From assembly GCA_905221605.1 (NCBI GenBank), contig CAJNDS010001369.1, positions 350,001 to 414,000 on the forward strand: 64,000 nt of DNA, in the 5' to 3' direction. This DNA is from Symbiodinium natans (Eukaryota > Sar > Dinophyceae > Suessiales > Symbiodiniaceae). Below the pieces are notes generated by a model. The model was not told the DNA's origin. It saw only the letters and a program-made list of their open reading frames with translations, and made no database searches. A program made the position numbers and the translations under genes. Shown here one piece after another: positions 44,840 to 56,639 of this stretch; position 1 is the first letter of the stretch; the number at the start of each line of letters is the position of its first letter.

Positions 44840-45730
44840 ATGGGCAGCCTGTCGAGCTAGCACGCCCCGTAAGCGCCTCACGTAGCGGAATGTACAATCC
44901 CCGGCGGACGGATTGAAGGGCAGACGACGCCTACTCGAGGCCCGACAAGTGGAGGCAAGGCATCGAGGGGCGGGTCAGAATGTGCGCCCCAACCAAAGGC
45001 GCACAAGGTGGCTTCGGTGCACGATGCACGCATTGTGCCCACGTGGGCGAGCTGTCGGCCGTCGCTCGTGTGCAGTTGGCCCTCTCATGGCAGCTGCGCA
45101 GTGCTGTCCGTCACACCTGCGGCATTTGGATTGGGCCGACACTTTTCCAGTCCTTCGCAAGGGAGACCGAATTGCCTGCGACTCTCTGTCAGCAGTTGGC
45201 TTTGAACCCCCATGCTGCTCCACGGAGAGGCGCCGCCTTTGCTTGGCGACGTGACCCGCGGCTGGACAACATTCGTCGCTGGCAGCGTGCTGCGTCCCAG
45301 GCCGTCGACGGCTTTTGCCAGCGAGCCTTGTTGCGAGAACTGGGTGCCTCCTCCGCAGCCTGGCAGTAACCTTCCTTCTCGTCCTGGCGCGGCATCCGGG
45401 TGCACCTCCGAGGCCGACGGAGAAGGGTGTGGAACGGTAGAGTTTTCCATCAGTTTTCACCTACAATCAACAGAACTGATTTCAAACATTGCTGGATACA
45501 GTTGGCAGGAAGTTGGCAGTTGTCCGAGAGCCACTTGCATGATTACATGATGTAACATTCCGAATCGGACTTGTGGATCCAACCTAGCGCATGCTGATGA
45601 CGTGTTACAAGCATTCCAGCAAAGAAGTGCTCCGCCGAAACAGTTTAGTTTAGACCATACTAACCCACATTGTAGCAAGGATTCGTAGCATGTTCTAGGT
45701 GGGCATGGGCAGCTAGAGCGGCTAGAGACG
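44840..45730. other. Stretch with no recognisable gene
   Basis: Frames on both strands overlap; none shows a domain or exon structure that can be supported. Confidence 0.4.
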
Positions 45731-45738
45731 GTTGTCCC

Positions 45739-45944
45739 TTGCTGCACATGTTGGGTCCGTGCCATGTTTGTGGAAACCCTGCAAGCGCGCGGTGTTCGCG
45801 TTGCCGGGGTGTGGCATATTGCGGCCCGGAGCGGATGCTGTTTTCGAACCCCCACAACGTACAACAACTTGGGACTCGAACTTCTCATTGCGGAGGATTG
45901 CCAACAAACAGATTGGCCGACACACAAGAGCACTTGTACGAAGG
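45739..45944 (+). CDS. MYND-type zinc finger, two exons with a GA-AG intron
   Basis: Exon 45739-45828 encodes CHVCGNPASARCSRCRGVAYCGP. The intron is 45829-45895 (67 bases), with donor GA and acceptor CGGAG|G. The second exon, from 45896, encodes DCQQTDWPTHKSTCTK. Joined, this is a textbook MYND finger: Cx2C, Cx2C, YC, CQxxDWxxHKxxC. The Cys-x3-Cys spacing between YC and CQ fixes the splice point at 45828/45896 and argues for GA as donor. MYND fingers bind proline-rich partners and occur in methyltransferases and adaptors. No other domain can be joined with confidence. A GT after ACGAAG at 45944 could be the next donor, and a possible further exon begins after GCAAGCAG near 46000. The true start may lie upstream. 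Confidence 0.7.
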
Positions 45945-46219
45945 TGGGCGCGCTGAGACGCAAAAAAAGCCTGGTCTGTTTTTGCGCAAGCAGGGCGAAG
46001 CGGTGGCCGCAGAGGCATCATGCCAAAAAGATCTGGCAAACTTCGCGTGGCGCTCAGGCATTACGACTTCATGCTGCAGTTCTTGGTACATGTGCATGCT
46101 GATGTTGTTTCCGATAGTCAAGGTTATGCCTACCCAGAAGGAAATCGAATGGGATGCCGTTCGAGCGCTTTTAGGGCAGGCCTTGAACATCACATGATGC
46201 ATGCCCCTTGATTCTGCAC

Positions 46220-49200
46220 GGTGTTTTTGCCAGGGGCCGGTGCACACCAGTAATGTGTTGGACTGAGATTTTTGGTTGCTGACATCCACTGCGTCAGTTG
46301 ATGGAATCGTTGAGGCTGACACTGCCGCTGGACCCAGCGTGCTTTCGGCATCTCGCCACACAGCTGCACAACACACCATCACAGCAGTGGTGCGAACATG
46401 CCTTTCCCGGGCGTGCAGGGATGTCCAGAATTTGTTGGCCATCAAGGCTGGAGTACCCCGGCAACGAAACCCACGTCGCCAGCGCAACACGATGTTCGAA
46501 CCTCAGAGCAGTGCATACGTTGAGTAGCAGTGTTTCTTGAAGCCATCATCATGGCAGGTACAGTTGGTTGGACATCGGAGCGTTGAAACGGCTCAGATCG
46601 TGGTCAACAAACTCAAGGACGATTGAACATGTTCAGGATTTACACATGCGTGTTGCATCCCTGCGTCCAGGAACGTGGCATTTGTGTTATCAAAGCCGGG
46701 GCGGACAGGTGCCGCCGGTGTTCTCTTGTCTTTGGCTGTGTCTGCATTCCACGGTCAAGAGAAGATAAGGCCAAACCAAGATTGTGGCCGAGAGCAGCGT
46801 TGGTAGAAGTTGTTGGCCATGTCACGTCGGAAATGTCTTTGAAGTCATGCGATCGGCAATGCCCCCCAATCATTTCAAATTACCGCGCTGGCGTTCTGCC
46901 ACACGAGAAGCCCAGGTCAGGCAAAGAGATGGATACAGATCAAGACGATATGCGTAAGCTCAGAAAGCGAGTTGTATTCATATGCTTTCCGATCCCAACA
47001 CCAGCAGCATAACTTGGTAATTGCAGCCATGATTCCATGGATTTCGGTGGTTGTGGCCGTGCGGATCTTAACATCGGCAACGTTGCAATGCGTGGCAGAG
47101 TGCATTTTCAAGTCTTCCGCCTAGAAACTCTGAGGCCGCATCTGTGCTGAACAGTGGCGCGCAGAAAGTGCCAGGAAACATGTCCAAGCTGTATGGACAG
47201 AATGTCGGAGGTCAATGTGAAATGTGTGGGATTGGATTTCGTCAGGCTGTTTCCTGGGAGATGCGAGGTGGGCAATGCTGGCTCACCTACGTGTGAATAG
47301 TTTTGGTCGAAAGTTGGTGGCCAGGTTTCTTCTAACCCATCTGGACCGTGTCACCAACCCCATTCAGGCAGAGAACCACAGCGATGATATCGGAAAGCCA
47401 CTGCAAAGTTTGTGTGCAGGACGTGTTGGACCAGTTCGAGTGCCAGTGGCTTTGCAAACGGACTAAAGGCAGGGTGTCACGATTGCCGCGAATTGAGGAT
47501 GCCACTGCTGTGCAAGGTTGCGGTCAGTTTGTGTATTTCCCCGCTTCCAAAGCTCGCTTCCCAGCCATGATTCATTCAAAACTCGTTCGTGACTCCTCAC
47601 GCGGTGCCAAGTTCTGCTACCTGGGGGCGAATTACACTGGCGTAGTTGGTGCAAAGGGTGCCGTGCGGGCACCTCAGCTGGTTGCAACATGTGCAACATC
47701 TTGTAGATATGTGTTTGGCTTGCAAGGAGCCTGGACAACTGGCAACTAGATAGGCAGAAGCTTCAACCAACAGTACACAAGGAGCGACATCTATGCAAAT
47801 GGAGTTGTTGCTTCCAAGAAGAAACGCGACACTCTGCAAGGCAGGCGTTCCGCATGCGTTGCCATAACTTCAACTCTTCAATGCATTGTTTTCCGCACTG
47901 CTGCGACGGAAGTCCTCCGAGAAATCGACACCCCAAAGCAGCTGGTGCTGAAGCATGCTGAAGGTCACGCAAGCACTCCGGCAAGTGTTGACAAACAACA
48001 GAGACCAAGGATGCTTCGACATTGCCTGTACAATAGGTGTCAGATGGTGTCAGTGATTCGTTTGGCTTCCTGAAGCAAAGCATGGTCGACTGACCCTGCA
48101 ACCACTCGACCCTACCAGAGGTTGCAAACGATACGTAATGCTTTTTGCCCATCGGGTCGTTCGGTCGTTGTTGCAGGCAACAATGCAGAACAGGGCCCAA
48201 CATGGGTGAAAGCAACCCTGACAGTGAAGACGGCTATTGCAGATGTGCGATTAGTCATTTTCCAATCTCCCGCAAGGCCCTTCCGTTCACATCTGCGTGC
48301 TTTGTGTGACTCTGGGTGACATGAGGTCCGGCCCAGCAGTGTGTCCGGAGGACAAGTCGCTGCAAAGCTGAGCTTGTGCAAGAGCTCTCTCAGCAATGTT
48401 TCTTCTGCAGGAGCCACCCGCCTGCCGAGATCTTCCAGTGAGTGAGCAGCGGCCTTGGCCAGCGTGATCCCTTTGGGTATCTTTGACGGATCGCTGACCA
48501 GGTTCCCGGCAGAGACGGCTGAGGGTAGTCAAAGGCCCACGCAGCCCAAAGAAGCTCTCGTAGTGAGTCAAGATGCAAGATGATGCAAGCAGGGCTTGGC
48601 CAATGGGCTTTACACCTACGAAAGTCCAGCCACGGCCTCTGTGACTCTGCGCTTCTACGCAAGTGTATGGAGAATCTGAGAACTGTTCTGCTTTGTTCCG
48701 CCTGCCAGCTGCTGCCTCGACAGAGGTGCTGGCCAATCAATGTCAACTGGCAGCCCGAATACTGCAGGCACAGAAGTGAACTGCTGCGGGGGATTGTTCC
48801 AAGCTATCTGTGCTGTGCTGTCAAGTTCAAGCCCGCTGACCTCCATTGAGAACACATTGACTGCAGGGCCACGGGCCCGGCTGTGTTGTGCAAGCGAGCA
48901 TGCTCAAGTATCTCAAGTTTTGTCACGTTTCGAGGCAGTGCCAGGATTTGCAAAGAGTGCAGAGCTCCGATGAAACGCCGGCGCCTAAGCCCGGGCTGCC
49001 CTGCCCTGGAACGTTTCCGCGCTTGGGTCCCATGCGTCCATGAATGCACAGGATCGCCAACAGCCAACATGAGGTCATGTGCGGCAAGCTGTGCTGGGAA
49101 CGTATTGTGCGCGAAGCTCAGCATTCCGACTGCTGTTGATGAACCAGCGCGAGCAGCAAAGATTCTTCCGTGCAACTCCAAAATTGTAGACGGTCTGCGC

Positions 49201-49330
49201 TGACTTCAAGGTTCTGCCTGGCAGGTGCGGCCGAAAAGTGAGGCCAAGCGCTGTGTGGGTATTAAGTAGAGACAGCTGCATGCTGACGGAAGCCTTGTCG
49301 TTACTTTGTGCCTACATCTCCATCTGTTTA
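46220..49330. other. 3-kb stretch with no recognisable gene
   Basis: Several frames of 80-200 codons occur on both strands. None has a domain, and their overlap on opposite strands makes coding uncertain. A patch near 47370-47640 on the plus strand (HCKVCVQDVLDQFECQWLCK and following) is the most protein-like. Confidence 0.35.
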
Positions 49331-49339
49331 TGAAGTTGA

Positions 49340-50500
49340 GTGCGGCTCAAGTGTTCCGCAAGTAACCTGCTGCAGCATCTCTTCATAGCAGAGGCCATGC
49401 TGCATGTGGGGTGGCTAAGCTTCACTTGCTTTGCTTACAATCAGGTTACTGCCGCGGCCCAGGCACTCGGTCTGCGAGGTGCCAAAGATGTTGCACCTCG
49501 TGGATTGCAGGATGTTCCGAGTTGCAGTGAGCAGCCAAATTTCGAGCTGGCAATGACTGCTTGGTGTGGCAGTCAGGTTGAGCCTTTCGCATGCTTCAAG
49601 GGGCTCACCAATGTGAACCCTATATGGGATTGTCACCAGACGACAGAGTCGCTCTGCACGTCTGGTGCTAGTCTTTGCGCCTGGCCCACAGGATCACTGC
49701 CGGGACCGCAGGCGCCGCCAGAGCCAGTTGAGCCGCCTCCAACCATTGGGGACGCAACACGCTTTGTGACGTGGAACCTGTATGTCTTCACCCTTGCTGG
49801 TCGCATCTACCCAGTTGTGGACGAACTGTTGAGGATGCAGCCCGAGATCGCAGCCATACCAGAGATGTGGAGCGAGAAGTTTGCCATCTTGGACCGGCTA
49901 AACCAGGTCTCTGGCAATGTGTGGGCTTTTGCGACCGGTGGAGCTACAGAGCAGTATAATGATGCAGACATCCTATACCGCTCTGATAAGTGGGAGCACG
50001 TCGCAAGCGATCTTGTTCCATTTTCAGCTGGTCGAGCAATCAACTGGGCCGTTTTGCGTCGCAAGTCTGATGGCTACACACTTATCGCCGCAGGCACTCA
50101 TCCTCTTTGTTGCGTGGGGGACTACGTCATCCTGGAGGCCGTGCAGTTCGTGACCAATGTTCTACACAAGGTGCAGCAGACGCACATGTACCCGATCGTG
50201 CTCATGGGAGATCTCAACACCGGATATTTCCAGCCTTCGCAAAAACTGCTGAGACAAGGCAATGCAGATGGCTTTGGGAAGCACTGGACAATTCCGCTTA
50301 CATTCACGGATGCATGGGCAGAGCTCCATCCCGGCAACCCGGATCCCTCAACGATCAATGATGATCCGGTTCGCCTGGATTACGTTTACTTTCAGAAGAC
50401 TCCATTGTCGATCGGGCCTTCCGTTGCAGCATCGCAGATCTGGCCAAGGGCTGCAGGCAGTGACCATCGTGCCGTTTCTGGAGATGTTGTCCTCCGCTAG
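49340..50500 (+). CDS. Endonuclease/exonuclease/phosphatase-fold protein with Cys-rich N-terminal part
   Basis: The domain runs from about 49755 to the TAG at 50498-50500. Signature pieces, in order, are VTWNLYVF (active-site Asn strand), AAIPEMWSEKF (metal-binding Glu), AAGTHPLC (His), VLMGDLNTG at about 50200-50225 (Asp and Asn), VRLDYVYF and AGSDHRAVSG at about 50453-50480 (catalytic Asp-His). These are the conserved residues of the DNase I/Mg-dependent phosphodiesterase superfamily; the substrate could be nucleic acid, phosphoinositide or sphingolipid. Upstream, residues at about 49520-49700 are Cys-rich (CGSQVEPFACF, DCHQTTESLCTSGASLC), followed by a Pro-rich hinge, suggesting an extracellular module. 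The frame opens at 49340 without ATG. Possible starts are the ATG at 49397 or an upstream exon joined at a CAG|G such as 49507. The whole catalytic domain is in one exon. Confidence 0.75.
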   Translation: MRLKCSASNLLQHLFIAEAMLHVGWLSFTCFAYNQVTAAAQALGLRGAKDVAPRGLQDVPSCSEQPNFELAMTAWCGSQVEPFACFKGLTNVNPIWDCHQTTESLCTSGASLCAWPTGSLPGPQAPPEPVEPPPTIGDATRFVTWNLYVFTLAGRIYPVVDELLRMQPEIAAIPEMWSEKFAILDRLNQVSGNVWAFATGGATEQYNDADILYRSDKWEHVASDLVPFSAGRAINWAVLRRKSDGYTLIAAGTHPLCCVGDYVILEAVQFVTNVLHKVQQTHMYPIVLMGDLNTGYFQPSQKLLRQGNADGFGKHWTIPLTFTDAWAELHPGNPDPSTINDDPVRLDYVYFQKTPLSIGPSVAASQIWPRAAGSDHRAVSGDVVLR

Positions 50501-50519
50501 AGGGTATCACTTTGCAACC

Positions 50520-51570
50520 AAAGGCACATAGCAGTGCTCGGTCCTCCTGGCGGCAGTGCGGTACAGGGTGTTGTCTGCTGGGGGGGTGTGTGGAAGGCTG
50601 TTACGCACGTCGACGGCTCAGTTTTTGACCAGCTGATCCACATCATGCAAATTCATAAATTCGTCACTCAATTCAGCATTTTGGACGTGCTTGCCTGCGG
50701 CAGCATGAAGAGGTTTTCCTGTTGTGTGCTCAAGATGAGCTGCGCTGAGAATATTGGGTGCTCGCTTCCTCCTTCGTTTTGTGTCCAGGTGGCAGGCTCC
50801 GGCACTGCTGCGCTGCGCCACCGAAACACCAGGTGTTTTCGTGCCTGCGGCGTCACCTGGACCCCGAGCTGTACAGAGCATGACCTTGCGTGATCTTATG
50901 TGAAAAGCAAATGGCGCCAAAAAAAGAGAGATGCCTGCGGACCTCATGCAAGTTGTAGACATGCCACATCATACCCCCATGCAAGGCGAGCACGTCCGAG
51001 GTTGAGTGTTTCCAAGGCTGGAAAGGTCCATTTTCTCGACGATGGAATCAAACCACGGCTTGTTCTGGACCTGTTCTGTCCGATGCAGGTGTTGGGATAG
51101 ATTGCTTCAAAAAGGGAGCTGATTCGCCCACCGTCATCGACGCTGGCAGATTTCAGCGCGGAGTCTTCCGCGTGACTCGGGCGGCTGTGTGCACGAGAAC
51201 CGCAACAGCGACAGAGTCCCTCCACACACTGTGCCCGCTTCAGGTACTGGCCGATCTGAAAGGTGTTCAGTTGCAAGGTAGCGTGCTCAATATACTGAGA
51301 GTGAGCACATGTCCTTCAATCGTTTTCCATCCCTAAATGCTGACACTCCGGCATCGGTTGAGGTTTGAGCCTCATGTTTGGCACAGAGGGCATGGAATTC
51401 AGCAGCCCGGAGCAGGCTTCCGACCAGCTGCTGCGCGCGCAGGGGACAGGGGACACGAGCAGGAAGTACACCCCTGGAAAGATGGGTGCGAAGAATAATG
51501 GAATCCTATTCATGATAGTAACCGGATGCAACATAATTGCAATGGCAATTATCGCAGTTCGATCAAGCTG
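50520..51570. other. Stretch with no recognisable gene
   Basis: Short frames only. A minus-strand GKPLHAAAGKH near 50720 is faintly ankyrin-like but stands alone. Confidence 0.4.
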
Positions 51571-51571
51571 A

Positions 51572-51595
51572 AGGCGCGCGCGCGCGCGCGCGCGC

Positions 51596-51670
<75 letters not shown>

Positions 51671-51691
51671 GTTTTCGTGGGGGGGGGGGGA
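51572..51691. repeat. Compound (CG)n-(TG)n-poly(G) microsatellite
   Basis: About 26 bases of CG alternation, then about 72 bases of TG alternation, then a G run with one A. The alternating part favours left-handed DNA. Confidence 0.95.
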
Positions 51692-51699
51692 GGGGGCGT

Positions 51700-52780
51700 T
51701 TCCGTGTGGCAGAGACTCAGACAGTCAGATGCTCAATCCCCTTCCTGACTTTTCGCTGTCTAAGTTTCTGGGTACTTGCACACTCAGACAGTTAGAGGCT
51801 CAGACTGTCGACACCCAGACGCTCAGAGCCTGAGATTTCGCTAAATGACTCCATCCCGCTCCACAAATTCCGGGGCATAAACCAGGCTTAAATCAGCCGC
51901 AGGAAGGCATTTTGTGCGCGCTTTTACAGCAAAATTGGGCCTCTGACTGTCTCTCTCCAGTTGGCAACTCATGTGCGCGATCTGTCATTCAACAAGAAAA
52001 AATATGGAATCCGGCCCATGAAATAGACATTCTTGTATAGGAGCCCCTGCAAAGAATGCAATAAACACAAACAACACGAATAGGGGAAAACATGAATATT
52101 CATACTGGAATCGGGGCCCATCTTGCCCTCTCGCGCCTCCTTGCCCCGTTTTTCACCTGCGCTAAAGTCACAAGCAGAGCACCTCTGCGCACTGTTTTTG
52201 CCTTTGGGCCTCCTACGTTCTAGCTTGTTTCTTGGCATGTGCTTGGGACGGCCTGAGGTGTCTTCCTGCTTGCGCGGCGTGTGCTTGAAGCTGGGGGTGT
52301 TTTCCTTGTTCTTGCTACAAGGCGCAGGGCTTCCTGTGCTGCTTGCTTCTTGGCGTGTGTGTCGTACCACCTTGTGTAGGCTATTGGGCGCTTCTCTGCA
52401 CTCTTCTGAACCTTCGCTCGCCTTGGGTTCCGCATGTCTTGGCCTCCTGTTGCTGACCTGAGCAAACCACGAACTTTTTTTTTTGGCAATAATTCAAATT
52501 TTAACGGGCGACCATTTCCCCCCCCAGCGCCCACACCACCGAACCACGAAACGAGGGCAGGAATAGAGACCATACCCCTATTCACAAAAAGAAAACAAAA
52601 ATAGAAGTTTGCGAGTCCTCAGCGCTCGATGGATGGGTGTCGCTTCTCTCGGGGTTGTTACCCTCTCTTTTTGTGTAAAGAGCTGCATCGGAGGCGGTGG
52701 GCCACTGCGCGAACCTATGCTTGTCAGTTCTGGCATGCCAGGCAGGGGGTGATCTTGCTGTCTGCGGCAATGCTATGATC
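51700..52780. other. Stretch with no recognisable gene
   Basis: Short frames, pyrimidine-rich patches and a T8 run near 52470. Nothing can be supported as a gene. Confidence 0.4.
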
Positions 52781-52784
52781 TGAT

Positions 52785-53717
52785 GTGGGTGAGGCCTGGC
52801 AGTACTCCTCCGCGGACGGGTGCTACATGGAAGACCCTTATCGGGCTACCATGCCATATCCTCCTGTCATTCGGAAAGGCACACCGTTTGCCAGGACAGC
52901 TGTGGCGGGACAGTACATTCAGCATCTTTGCCCGGGTGCAGTGAGCCGATTCCGGGGAGATCATCGCGACCCCGAAGTAAGCAAACTCACAGAAGAGACG
53001 CAGCTAGTAACCGTGGATGTTGCAGATGCGGTGGCTCCAAGAGTACAGAGTCCAGGAGGCGACGTTGAGGAAGCTGATGTGTCGACAGTGGTGCCCACCG
53101 CTGTCAGTGACGTGACTACAAGCGAAGCTGCCCTGGTGAGCTCCGTCGCACAAGCAGCACAAGCAGCACCAGCAGCACAAGCAGCACAAGCAGCACAAGC
53201 ACAGGCCACGGCTGAGGCGACTAAGAGCCAAGGTGCCCCTGCAAGCTCCATCGTGCAGAGACCGCAAGCACACCTACCGGGAACTGGAGCGGCTGCTTCG
53301 GACGTTTCGGGGTTGCTTTCGACTCTGCCACCCGTATCGCCATCGATTCCATCACTGCCTGCCGCTCTACCATTGGTGGGTACCACCATGTCGCCAGTTG
53401 TTGCACTGCCGGCAGCAGCCACTTTGCCGCCGACTGCCACGGTGCCCTCCACACCTAGTGTGCCTGCTGCAGTCGCTGCCAAGAGTGGGCACTCAGCACG
53501 CTTCCGAGAAGGCGACCTAAGCGAGCAAGGTCAAATCTCGGAGACTGCATCGCCACCTGCCGAGCGTCACGAGGAGTGGCTATTCATCATGCTTGGACTG
53601 TTGGCTTTGATGCTCGTGTGCGCCTGTGCACATGCCCTTCGCGTCTATGGACACAACAAATCCAGTTACTCTTGCTTCGACCAAAGTGAGTCGGATGACT
53701 CATTGCTGGACGGTTAG
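52785..53717 (+). CDS. Single-pass membrane protein with Ala/Pro-rich stalk, function unknown
   Basis: An open frame of 310 codons ending at TAG. It opens at a non-ATG codon; the first ATG is at 52827 (MEDPYRATMPYPPVIRKG), so translation starts there or in an upstream exon. The long middle is low complexity: an Ala-Ala-Gln repeat at 53150-53210 (from a 9-base GCACAAGCA repeat), then Pro/Thr/Ser/Val-rich sequence typical of an extended, possibly O-glycosylated stalk. Near the end a hydrophobic helix (WLFIMLGLLALMLVCACAHA, about 53578-53640) is followed by a short tail with Ser/Asp (SYSCFDQSESDDSLLDG). No domain is recognised. Length and the clean membrane segment support a real gene. Confidence 0.5.
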   Translation: MGEAWQYSSADGCYMEDPYRATMPYPPVIRKGTPFARTAVAGQYIQHLCPGAVSRFRGDHRDPEVSKLTEETQLVTVDVADAVAPRVQSPGGDVEEADVSTVVPTAVSDVTTSEAALVSSVAQAAQAAPAAQAAQAAQAQATAEATKSQGAPASSIVQRPQAHLPGTGAAASDVSGLLSTLPPVSPSIPSLPAALPLVGTTMSPVVALPAAATLPPTATVPSTPSVPAAVAAKSGHSARFREGDLSEQGQISETASPPAERHEEWLFIMLGLLALMLVCACAHALRVYGHNKSSYSCFDQSESDDSLLDG

Positions 53718-53776
53718 TTGAGCAATGAAAGAACACACTGCCGTGCTCTGCTTGTTGCACATGTTGAACGCTCACG

Positions 53777-54418
53777 ATGGGGCTTCTTGATGTCTTTATG
53801 TGCTGTGAAGTGAAGCCCAAGAAGTGCCGAGAGATCTGGCGCAGGTCCTTTCAAAGAGCCGTTCACATGGAGGCGAAGCAACTCTGGGCTCTTTTGATGC
53901 ACGATGGGGAGCCTTCTGTTCGGGCACTTCAAAAAAGTGCTCTTGACGCTCAGCTGAGGACGTTGGGGCTTACACAAGTGCCAGCAAAGGGAGTCCGTCC
54001 ACGCCAGGCTGGCATGACATGTCTCAACCCTTGGACTGTATTGTTAGGCAACCTGGTATGTATCTACTCTTTCAGTGCTTCGCTTGCCTTCATCCGTGCG
54101 TGGCATAGATTTGCTGAACTATCACGGGCCATCAGCCATGGCGTTGAAGGGGTCCGCCAGCACCCATTGCCCAAAACATGCCGTGTGGCCCTGTGGCTGT
54201 GTCAGGGCCGCATGGCACCATGCAGAACATTGCCGGGCTGTTGGTACCTAAAGCGTTCGGAGTCCGGAGTCCACAATAAGCACATGTGCGGTGAGCATGT
54301 AGTGGCCTGTGCAGGCACCTTGAACTTAGCATCGTTAACTGACGCACTTGTTGGATGCTGTAGGGCTACTAGTAGGATGAGTGGGACTTCAAGTTCAGGG
54401 TTGGGCCGTCGGGCATGA
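53777..54418 (+). CDS. Hypothetical protein or exon
   Basis: Begins with ATG 60 bases after the stop of the membrane-protein frame. The first 95 or so residues look protein-like (MGLLDVFMCCEVKPKKCREI, a basic helical region and SVRALQKSALDAQLRTLGL). A hydrophobic segment follows (NPWTVLLGNLVCIYSFSASL). The remainder has no character and may be intron or untranslated sequence. No family is recognised. Confidence 0.3.
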   Translation: MGLLDVFMCCEVKPKKCREIWRRSFQRAVHMEAKQLWALLMHDGEPSVRALQKSALDAQLRTLGLTQVPAKGVRPRQAGMTCLNPWTVLLGNLVCIYSFSASLAFIRAWHRFAELSRAISHGVEGVRQHPLPKTCRVALWLCQGRMAPCRTLPGCWYLKRSESGVHNKHMCGEHVVACAGTLNLASLTDALVGCCRATSRMSGTSSSGLGRRA

Positions 54419-54419
54419 T

Positions 54420-56490
54420 GTCGAAGAGGCAGCAGCGAGATCCAGTTCAATGCACGAGACGACAAGGCCGAAGAGTGTTTCTTTACGTCCATGCTCCACA
54501 TCATCGACGGTCGTTCTTCTTCGCCATCAAGTCGTCCTCCTGCCTCTCCCGTCCTCTGCTCTCCATCGTGAAACCTGAGTGGGTTGTGATCAAAACTGGG
54601 AGAGATGTGAACAGGTTGTGATGAAGCCGGGGGGGGGGGGGGGGGGGGGATATTAAAGGATAACGCAACCAGTTGGAGGATACCACAACCGAGAAAGGTG
54701 TTATTACAACTGAGGAGGCCAGAGAACGCGGATAGCACAACCAGGGCCTCCCAGTTGGTGGATATTGCAACCCGTACACGCGGGGGAGGGGGGGGGGAGT
54801 AAAGGCACCCCCTGAAATCTTAGCTGTTGAGGTTATCGAGTCCAAATAAATGGTTGCTCGTGCTTTTCTTCGCCTGCTTTTTGGGTGCTCCCTGCCCTTC
54901 GGCACCAGTGTACTGACGGTTCCACGCTCTTTTGGCGCCTTCGGCCTTGCCATACTGGGGAGGGAGCCCCAGTTGTAGACTCTCGTAGATGTTCGCAGCT
55001 CAGAGGTCATTTGCCTCAGCAGCGCGGTTGTCGATGCACTCGGCAAGAAGGCCCAAGCCCTGAAGGCAGGCGACCTTCGTAGGCTTCCAAAGGGCTGTTC
55101 AGTCTCATGCAACAGCTTTTCTGTTCTTTCCTGCCGACCCTGAAGGTCCTGGACACACAGCTTGGGGACTTCGGCTGGGGTGTGCAGAAACTGCTGGAGG
55201 AACAGCGCAGTTCTTCTCAGAAATGCTGTTGACATTTATCTGCGCTAGGATGAATTAATGGCACACTCCTGTTCAAAGGAACAGCTGGGCTTGACCTTAA
55301 CGAAGCGAACGCCGGGCATGCTATCGCACCTCCTCCAGTTTCAAGAGAAATAACTGCATTCGCTCTCACGATCCCTCAAGTCTGTCATGCCCTTTGTGGC
55401 TGTCTTGCCTTGGCTGGCCAGTTGCTACGATGGCAAGACGGTTCCTGATGCTCAGTATGGGTTCCACGTGGACAATCCGTACCTGCGTCGTGCCTGAATG
55501 TGGGCCAGTTCAACTTACATTGTTGTGAAAGAAGTTGGGTTGGCACGCTCCTCTGTGACACTGTGCGTGAGCTGAGGACAAACATGGGTGTGCCAGATGA
55601 TGGCAGGACGCGCGTGCGGCATCGGCGTGCTGAAGCTTGGCGCACGCCGTGCAGCGCTTTGTGTGCCTTTGGCTTGTTGACTTTTGGCCAGGAGATTGAC
55701 GCTTGTGTACTACATCGCGGATGGTCCCTGGGATGTTGAAAAGGCCCGGCAGTCAAGAAAAGAATGAAGAATAGCGACGCAGATATGATGTCTTTGAGCC
55801 GAAGGATGGAGGCGCTCTACAGGCCAGGCTTTGAAATCAACGGCGCTTTGGTGTCATCACGTCGCGACGTGGTAGGGAGCTCCAAAAGCAGGAAGCCTTA
55901 AGAAGCATTTGCTTGGCAAGGTGTGCCTCTCGAACCCCAGGCGGGCACCCAGCTCGACAGCCGAGGCTGGTTGCAGCTCCATGAGACGCTCCATCGGAGA
56001 ATCCCCCACTGAAGTGATTCATGGCCCGCGTCCCTGTGTGAATGATGTGGTGGATGCGTGGGTGCCCAAGTGGAGGCCTTAACGCACGATCTCTTCACGG
56101 TTGCACCCGAGGGGGATACACTAGTGCAGCCCACAGCTGTTGAATTCGCCTTCTCAGGGAGAGCAACAGCTGCATTGACAATACATGTTGCTCTTGCGAC
56201 TGTAGCTGAAGGTCGCCTTCTTCTCGCATACCATGCTTCTCAGCTTCACTACTCAGGCAGAAAACAGGCACTGCGAGCATGCAGAGTGTTGGTTTCATGG
56301 AATGAAGGAGTGGAATAGAATGGGATGGACTGACGTGGAATGGCATATATCCGCAAATGGGTTGTTCAAATCGAACGCGCCTCACCGTAAAGTCAAATGG
56401 CACTGTGAGAGAAGGTGTTGGGACACCTGGCACAGTGGGATGGATACATAGGTATGATTATGATAATGATTATCATGATGACTCTACTAG
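54420..56490. other. Region without recognisable genes; G-rich runs
   Basis: Contains poly(G) runs at about 54630-54650 and 54781-54797, and several repeats of a GGATA/ACAACC type between 54650 and 54780. Frames on both strands show no domain. Confidence 0.4.
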
Positions 56491-56497
56491 TAGTAGC

Positions 56498-56545
56498 CGT
56501 CGGTCGTCGTCGTCGGTCGTCGTCGGTCGTCGTCGGTCGTCGTCG

Positions 56546-56636
<91 letters not shown>
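56498..56636. repeat. (GTC)n trinucleotide repeat, about 140 bases
   Basis: Starts with CGTCGGTCGT variants and becomes a pure (GTC)n run. It gives poly-Val, poly-Ser and poly-Arg or, on the other strand, poly-Asp frames, all artefacts of the repeat. Confidence 0.97.
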
Positions 56637-56639
56637 GGG

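Noticed and set aside
49340-49360. GGCTCAAG near the start of the phosphodiesterase frame as a leader relic
   Set aside because: Only eight bases match and the same octamer occurs elsewhere in the window (for example near 4373 and 21645).
50618-50962. Ankyrin-like GKPLHAAAGKH on the minus strand
   Set aside because: A single weak match without neighbouring repeats or the second helix pattern.
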